From Toxonevra muliebris (Eukaryota; Arthropoda; Insecta; Diptera; Pallopteridae): a stretch of 64,000 nt of DNA. The stretch covers positions 9,748,708 to 9,812,707 of the forward strand of contig OY829329.1 in NCBI GenBank assembly GCA_963691655.1, read 5' to 3'. How positions within the stretch are numbered: the first letter of the stretch is position 1; every line of letters starts with the position of its first letter. The position numbers and the translations under genes are program-made. The notes beneath the pieces were generated by a model. The model was not told the origin of the DNA and made no database searches. It saw nothing but the letters and a program-made list of their open reading frames with translations. This document shows positions 57,661-64,000 of this stretch, piece after piece.

Positions 57661-57930
57661 CTACAAGATTCACTGTTACGCTATGTGACATGAATTAACT
57701 TCCACAAATGCTCAAATTACTAAAATATATAACTAAGCCTAAAAGTATGCCACGAAAAATATTTTTGTTTGTAGTATTGAAAACCCTAAGCCTAAAAATA
57801 TGCCACGAGAAATATTTTTTGTTGTAGTATTGAAAACTTTAAGCCTAAAAATATGCCATGAGGAAATTTTTGTAGTATTGAAAATTCTAATTATTATTAT
57901 ATATTTGATTTTAAGCCCAAAAGTATGCAA
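57661..57930 (+). repeat. ~50-bp tandem array, block 2 (three to four units)
   Basis: Restarts with the same leader ATGAATTAACTTCCACAAAT then GCTCAAATTACTAAAA (57690-57726) and the same units. Leader and units were therefore duplicated together about 0.8 kb away. Confidence 0.8.
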
Positions 57931-58239
57931 CACATAATTTATATATTAAAAATGGTTGTGGATTATACTAATATATCAATGGAATAGTGGAACATATCAA
58001 AAATTGTTTTTAGTTATTATATTTTTTTCTTGTATAGTTTATTTGAGTTTGTAGTTGATTCTTTCCTAGTTGGAATTGTAAAATAATATTGACAGACGTA
58101 CAAAAACACATGGTTGCAATTTCTGAGGCATAAAAACGAAAACTTTTATAATTAAGTACACAATAATGCGTAAAGTAAGTTATAACATTAAGTGACGAGT
58201 GCAGAAGGAACTGATTTTACTTTTTCGTGCTTTTTCCTC

Positions 58240-58590
58240 TTTTTTTACAGCTTTTTGAGAAACAGAGCTCCCAAGAACTCGACAGCCAGTATTATTTTAG
58301 AATATGGATATATATTTCGATAAGTTCATACCTGCAGTTTCAGAACTATTTTTCATAATTACATATATCTCTTATTTCTTTACAGTGCAGTTCTTTGAAG
58401 GCCAAAACTTCCATCGCAATTGCGCCCAGGAACTCGGACAGCTTCTAATGCGGTATAATTATTTAGAGAAGTGCGGTTATGACAAACACCAGTGAATCTA
58501 CAAAACATTTTACTTTGTTCTTTCTTCGAGGGCCAAAGTTTCGTTCACAATAGTTCCCCAGAACTTAGCATTCAGTAATACACTATAGAA
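58240..58590 (+). repeat. Short dispersed block, members 2-4
   Basis: Three diverged tandem-like members at about 58250, 58392 and 58520. The small frame at 58304-58495 lies across them and has no domain. Confidence 0.35.
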
Positions 58591-58599
58591 AGACAATAT

Positions 58600-58950
58600 A
58601 TTTTAGCCTGAATTTGATCAAACTTTCGGTTTGATTTTTAGGTTGAATATCGATTTAAGTTTCAAGTTAGAATTTGGTCTGATTCTTGGTCTTACTTTCA
58701 AACTAAATATTGACTGAACATCCGCTGAGTATCAATCTGAGAGCAGGGCATAATTTTGTTTGATTTCTGAACTTTATTTTGGTCTGAAATTCAGTCAAAA
58801 ATCTGTTTGAATTGTGTTCTGAATTTAGGTCTGAATATTTGTCTGCATTTTGCTTGAATGTCAGCTTGAGTTTTTTGTTGAAATTCGTCTAGTTTTTAGT
58901 CTTCTTTCGTTCTAAACTTTGATCTGAATATTGGTATGATTTTTGACTAA
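58600..58950 (-). repeat. Small degenerate TTTGGTCTGAAT array
   Basis: T-rich plus strand with GAATTTGATCAAACTTTCGG, TTTGGTCTGATTCTTGG and TTTTGGTCTGAAATTC, the same family and orientation as 47390-49730. Confidence 0.6.
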
Positions 58951-60924
58951 TTTAAAATCCTGTTTACGATTTATTGTCCATGGTCAGACTTGAAACTCCG
59001 TGGTCAGACTCGCAATTCCAATAATAAAATTACCAATGACCACAGTCTTAAAAATTCCACATCGTTTTCTTTCATCGCTTAAATCTACTACTCAAACTCA
59101 CTAAATAACCATCACCGATTAAATTCAACTACAATATCAAGAAATTTAATTCTTAGCATGCATTTAGGTGCTCAGAAAATTAATTCCACTAAAATTTCAA
59201 AAAGAAAAACACAAGTAACTTAAAGTGTATTTTTCTTAAATATTCAAATTTTAATTATATTAATGCAAGAACAATATTTTGAATTTTTAAAGTAAAATTT
59301 GCCTACGATACTTATGTACTTCCTAGCTCAAATCCCAACCAATGTTCTATACAGCAACAACAACAACATTATACTTGAAATACATGCTCAAGCTTTTATC
59401 ATGATAAAATCTTCTGAAGAGATGACACTTGAATTCCTTTTATTTAGTATGGTGTTCATTGCTGTTGTTTTTGTTGTTGTTGCAACAGTTTATTTTCCTT
59501 GTTATTGTTGTTGTTCTTGTTGTCTTTTTAGCTTAGAAGCTTTACATAATTCTACAACTGAAGTTGTTTGTAAACATATTCCAAGACGAAAGAAAATATT
59601 TTTGAAGCATGCTTTTAAGCATATAACAAAATTAAATTAAATATAAATTCTACGGAACAAAACAAAAAAAAAAAAAACAAAAAAAGGATTAAAAATAAAG
59701 TTCAAAGCATATTTTTTGGAAGATAAATATTAAATCCTATTTTTCTCTTATGCAAACTTGTAATGTGTAATTTAATTTAATTTAATTTCCTACTCACATG
59801 AAACTTTGTTAAGCTTAAGGAGTGCATTAACATTTAAATGAAATCGATAATAAGTTTCCTTGAATTTACAATTTAAAAGCTTCTTTCCTCTGCCAATTCA
59901 TTCCTTTTTTGTTTTTTTTTTTTACTTTTTCTACTAATTCTGCGCATATTTTCGCTCAATTAAATTTCACGCTTACAAAAATACACAAACACACACATTT
60001 CTCACACATACATTTACTCTCAAAATACTTTACTACATTGAAAAGTAACCGCAAAAAAAAAACCGCGCATTTTCGCAAACTGCGCCTAAAAGTATGCAAA
60101 TGAAACAAAACAAATCCAATTAGTTTTACCATTGTTTCAACCGCTGCCACTATCAACAAAAACAACAGACACAATAACAACAACAACAGCTAGAATTCCA
60201 GCAACAAACAACAACAAAAACAACATATCACTACAACAAACTACAACATGCATACCAGTGTTGCCGTGTTAAACCATTTTGCCAAACTAAACGTTTTTAA
60301 ATGCTAGAAAAACACGAAACCAAAACTTATTAAATCACAAGTCCCACACACACACACACACACACAAACATGCACGCTGTAATCATAGCTCACACACACC
60401 CAAACAAAACGCCTTCTGGAAAAGCATACAATAGCAGCAACAACAAAAAATACCGAAAACATTGGCAAAAATCTTTTACTGGCATTTTCTTCATGCTTCT
60501 TCTACCAGCTCAGCTCAACTCGAAACTGAAAATTTTTAACCGAAAATTGCCTCAGCGCGCTTACGCGATTTTTGGCGCCTAAAATTCAAAAACATCAACA
60601 ACAACTCAAGTCAATTGTGTTAGCGCAGTTGGTGTGCGCGCCTGTTTGTTTATTTGGTTGTGTGTGTGTGTGTGTGCGTACTTGTATGTGTGTGTGTATT
60701 GTTTTCAAATGTTGTAAACAGAATGAGAACGGGTGCACACAAGTGGCATGAGAAAAATGTGTAAAGACAAAGAAAACAAATGCTGAAATTTGCTAAAGTC
60801 GCACAGTGTGCGAAAACCTGAAGTTTGTTGGGTAGAAAATTGCATTGCTTTCAAAAACGAGATATCGCAGACCAAAAAGCAAAACAAAACAAAAATTTCA
60901 GAACAAAACTGAGGCGAAAAATTT
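58951..60924. other. Intergenic sequence without a supported gene
   Basis: AT-rich, with (GTT)n/(CAA)n stretches (59350, 59460-59520, 60170-60235), (CA)n at 60348-60365 and (GT)n at 60658-60678. The frame 59299-59640 is inflated by Val/Cys codons from the (GTT) run. Confidence 0.55.
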
Positions 60925-61840
60925 CATCCGAATTCTGAACAAAAATCAGACCAAAAATCAAACCAAAAGTCAGACCAAAAATCAAACCAAAAGTCAGACC
61001 AAAAATCAAACCAAAAGTTAGAACAAAACAAAAATCAAACCAAAAGTTAGAACAAAAATCAAACCAAAAGTCAGACCAAAAATCAAACCAAAAGTCAGAC
61101 TAAAAATCAAACCAAAAGTCACACCAAAAATCAAACCAAAAGTCAGACCAAAAATCAAACCAAAAGTCAGACCAAAAATCAAACCAAAAGTCAGACCAAA
61201 AATCAAACCAAAAGTCAGACCAAAAATCAAACCAAGAGTTAGAACAAAAATCAAACCAAAAGTCAAACCAAAAATCAAACCAAAATTCAGACCAAAAATC
61301 AAACCAAAAGTCAGACCAAAAATCAAACCAAAAGTTAGAACAAAAATCAAACCAAAAGTCAGACCAAAAATCAAACCAAAAGTCAGACTAAAAATCAAAC
61401 CAAAAGTCAGACCAAAAATCAAACCAAAAGTCAGACCAAAAATCAAACCAAAAGTCAGACCAAAAATCAAACCAAAAGTCAGACCAAAAATCAAACCAAA
61501 AGTTAGAACAAAAATCAACCAAAAGTCAGACCAAAAATCAAACCAAAAGTCAGACCAAAAATCAAACCGAAAGTCAGACCAAAAATCAAACCAAAAGTTA
61601 GAAAAAAATCAAACCAGAAGTTAGAACAAAAATCAAACCAAAAGTCAGACCAAAAATCAAACCAAAAGTCAGACCAAAAATCAAACCAAAAGTCAGACCA
61701 AAAATCAAACCAAAAGTCAGACAAAAAATCAAACCAAAAGTCAGACCAAAAATCAAACCATAAGTCATACCAAAAATTAAACCAAAATTCAGACCAAAAG
61801 TCAGACCAAAACTCAAAGTAAGTGAAGCCGAAAAATCAAA
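60925..61840 (+). repeat. 24-bp satellite array, about 37 units
   Basis: Very regular unit AAAAATCAAACCAAAAGTCA then GACC; a variant AGTTAGAACA recurs every several units. It belongs to the family at 29240-30810 and lies in the same orientation. As 24 is divisible by three, the minus strand stays open for up to 166 codons reading an 8-residue repeat (FGLIFGLT). It switches frame at single-base indels, as expected of a non-coding array. Confidence 0.9.
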
Positions 61841-63651
61841 TCAAAACTCAGGCTAAAAACGAACCAAAAATAAACCCAAAATTCAGATAAAAAACGGGAA
61901 AGTTTTAAAAAATGGAATTTAGGAAGCCTAAAAGATTTTCGATCAACTTTTTACAGACTTTTGCTCACTGTACTCTAATCTTTAAGCTGCACTTCTTTAT
62001 CGAATTTTGGGAACTTTTTAGAACCATCAGGATAAATATAAGATCCTAAGTCTTAGATATTTCAGATTGAAGCTAAATATTTTTGCTATTAATAACAGGA
62101 ATAAAGTAATCTAGTTTCAAGTAATATTGCAATTTATTCCGTTTATTTTGCAAATAGTTTTAAGTTTCAACTCATATTTTTTTTTAACCGAAAAGTATTG
62201 CAAATTGCTACACAGTGCGACATTTGCTTTGCTGTCGCTGCATGTTAGGTGCGGAAGTAGATTATCCGCGGATGTACAAACTTACAGTATAATGATACCA
62301 GATATTTAACAGAACTACAAAAACAACAACAACAAAAAGCAGCAAAAAATCCAACTACAACAAAAAACATAGACAACGAGTTTTTGTTGTTGTTTTTTGC
62401 TTGTATTTTTCTTCTTTTTTTAGTTGTTAACGTTTTGTTACTTTAGATAGTTGTTATTGTTGTGATTGGTAAGTGCTTTCATTGTAAAATAATATACAAA
62501 ATAAGGCAAGAAGAAGGAGAAGAAGAAGAAGAAGAAAAAGAAGAAGAAGAAGAAGAAGAAGGTTTGTGAAACGCTTTAACAAAAAAAAAAAAAAAAAAAA
62601 CAACGAAAAGAATTGTGAAGTAAATTGAAATATACTTTTAGGCATTGCAGATAGTTAACAAGGATTATGTAATTTGGTTTTATATTAAGTAGTTTTTTTT
62701 AAGAAAAACATGAAACATTTATACTTTATATCTTTAATAAAATTGTCACCTCACCTCTTCACAAAAATACTTGCAAATTTGTGTTTTATTATTTACACGC
62801 ATGTATAATCTTATAAAACTCTCTTCTCATCTGTAATTTTTTTTTTTTTTTTATTTCTCCTGATTGTTGCATAAATGTTGCATGTACATCATTTTCATAA
62901 TAAATTTTACTATCTTATGTAATTAGAGTCAAGTTTATATATGTAAAAAAAAAAAAAAAAATTTCATGCCACAAGTTTTATTATACACTAAAGACTTAAC
63001 AACAACAACAACAAGTGCTTATATAACAACATTTTACGATACAACTTACGATTAGTAAGGATAATAATCAAGCAAGTTTACTTGCAGCTGCTGTATGCAT
63101 ATAAAAAAGTTCAAGTTGCCATTGTTCATTTTCTTCAACTTTATCTACATAGTTCTCCCTTTCCTTTCCTTTCCTTTTTATTTTTACATCATTTCTTTTT
63201 TGTCTTTGTCTTTATTTTATTACATACTATCAGGCGTTTTAGTTATTTTTGGCACTAGTATATGTTACATACACATGATTATCCTGTTGGGATAATAAAC
63301 AACAACATTGCAACAACTGTGCATTTACTTTAAGTTTATATATGTATGTGCATGTGTGTGTGTTTGTATAAGTAAATCTATGTCAGTGTTATATCTGCAT
63401 TTATGTATTTACTTAGTAGTCGAAAAAGTACTTGATACATTGTAGGCAGCACAGATAAGCAAATATATTTTTAAGCATTTTAAAATTTGTTTTTAAATAG
63501 TATTTTAAAATAATATTTGAAAATAGATTTCTATGTGCTTAAGTAATTTATAAAAATATTTCTTAAATTTTTTAATTCATTTGTTATAAAATTTTCTTAT
63601 CTTAGTTTTCACACATTTTTGACAGTATCTATCCTTGCATTGTGTATATAT
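61841..63651. other. Intergenic sequence without a supported gene
   Basis: AT-rich, including an (AAG)n array at 62508-62562 and several A/T-runs (62580-62599, 62838-62852, 62944-62962). Confidence 0.55.
62508..62562. repeat. (AAG)n microsatellite
   Basis: About 17 AAG trinucleotides with two interruptions. Confidence 0.9.
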
Positions 63652-63724
63652 GCCTCGATGGCGCAGTAGGCAGCGCGTAAGTCTCATAATCTTAAGGTCG
63701 TGAGTTCGAGCCTCACTCGGGGCA
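63652..63724 (+). tRNA. tRNA-Met (CAT), elongator
   Basis: Cloverleaf by eye. The acceptor GCCTCGA pairs with TCGGGGC, with discriminator A at 63724. The D arm is GCGC...GCGC. The anticodon stem/loop is TAAGT-CTCATAA-TCTTA with CAT at 63685-63687. The T arm is GTGAG-TTCGAGC-CTCAC. The T-T mismatch closing the anticodon loop is normal in metazoan elongator tRNA-Met. Box A (TGGCGCAGTAGG) and box B (GAGTTCGAGCC) are internal Pol III promoter elements. There is no intron and CCA is not encoded. The TTCGAGC T-loop and the acceptor fit the elongator, not the initiator. Confidence 0.97.
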
Positions 63725-63728
63725 TTCG

Positions 63729-63735
63729 TTTTTTT
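63729..63735 (+). terminator. Pol III terminator
   Basis: Seven T residues starting four bases after the tRNA 3' end. Confidence 0.85.
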
Positions 63736-64000
63736 ACTATTTACTAAAAATTTATAATTTTCTAAAAAAATTAAATTAGCTTAAATACAATTTTCAGAAA
63801 TCCTGTTTTTTATTGACATACTAAAAAGCTAATCCTGAAAATAAATCTTATTTTGTTGTTTTAAGTCAATTCATACTGTAAAATTTTATATTAAAAACTA
63901 AAAGTTTAGAATTGCTTTCAACTATTAATTATAAAAATAAAAGTTAAGAGTCTCTTTAAAATTTTATAAAACAATGGATGCGTGCAAGATACACAGTACA
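63736..64000. other. Right edge, nothing recognised
   Basis: AT-rich sequence downstream of the tRNA gene. Confidence 0.5.

Noticed and set aside
56891..57933. Minus-strand frames with Phe-Ser-Trp-His repeats
   Set aside because: They follow the ~50-bp tandem array and have no domain or flanking coding sequence.
61018..61816. Overlapping minus-strand frames of Phe-Gly-Leu repeats
   Set aside because: Product of a 24-bp array; the frame shifts at single-base indels, as in non-coding DNA.

Overview
The window looks like nuclear DNA of a higher fly (Diptera). Three things point there: one long-intron protein gene with canonical GT-AG splice sites, an elongator tRNA-Met with internal Pol III promoter boxes, and a very AT-rich, transposon-laden background full of (CA)n, (GTT)n and poly(A/T) microsatellites. 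I cannot name the species. There are no operons, bacterial genes, CRISPR arrays or phage features.

One multi-exon gene on the minus strand dominates. Its first coding exon is 49850-50571 (start ATG with a good insect context, N-terminal signal sequence). Its second is 5183-6023 (Gln- and Thr-rich, ending in an aromatic-rich block). A 43.8-kb intron lies between them. The phases agree: exon 1 leaves two bases, exon 2 supplies one, and the joined codon is Arg. The chain is 521 residues up to the exon 2 donor and the gene must continue toward lower coordinates. A candidate last exon is at 3163-3262, but its phase does not match. I do not recognise the family. An initiator-like element at 50808-50818 could mark the transcription start.

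The intron and flanks are filled with non-autonomous DNA elements. Several recur: the GGCGAATT family (130, 3352, 7208, 9960, 13931, with a tandem array at 3501-4241), the ATGCCTGGTTTTCAC family (4906, 6410, 17251, 33533, 40493, 41994), the GGCGGAG family (4782, 16152, 20406), the GTTACACATTTCAGCG family (9477, 11666, 42323, 46788), and a hAT-like family with CATG ends (17018, 17354, 33566). A second hAT-like element is at 12046. Nested insertions with 8-9 bp target duplications give a relative age order. A 5'-truncated, internally deleted RNase H-bearing non-LTR retrotransposon lies at 44602-46353, with a 14-bp target duplication.

Satellite-like arrays form the other large class. One degenerate 23-24 bp family (core CCAAAATCTAAACC / CCAAAAGTCAGACC) occurs at 29240-30810 and 60925-61840 in one orientation and at 46500-46730, 47390-49730 and 58600-58950 in the other. 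The opposing arrays within the intron could pair in the pre-mRNA. Other arrays are a 33-bp repeat (37285-37770), a ~50-bp repeat (56884-57200 and 57690-57925), a 69-bp repeat (52808-53090) and a 23-bp repeat (31109-31240). Long open frames inside these arrays are by-products of unit lengths divisible by three, not genes.

The right edge carries the tRNA-Met gene (63652-63724, plus strand). The rest of 51-64 kb holds no gene I can support.
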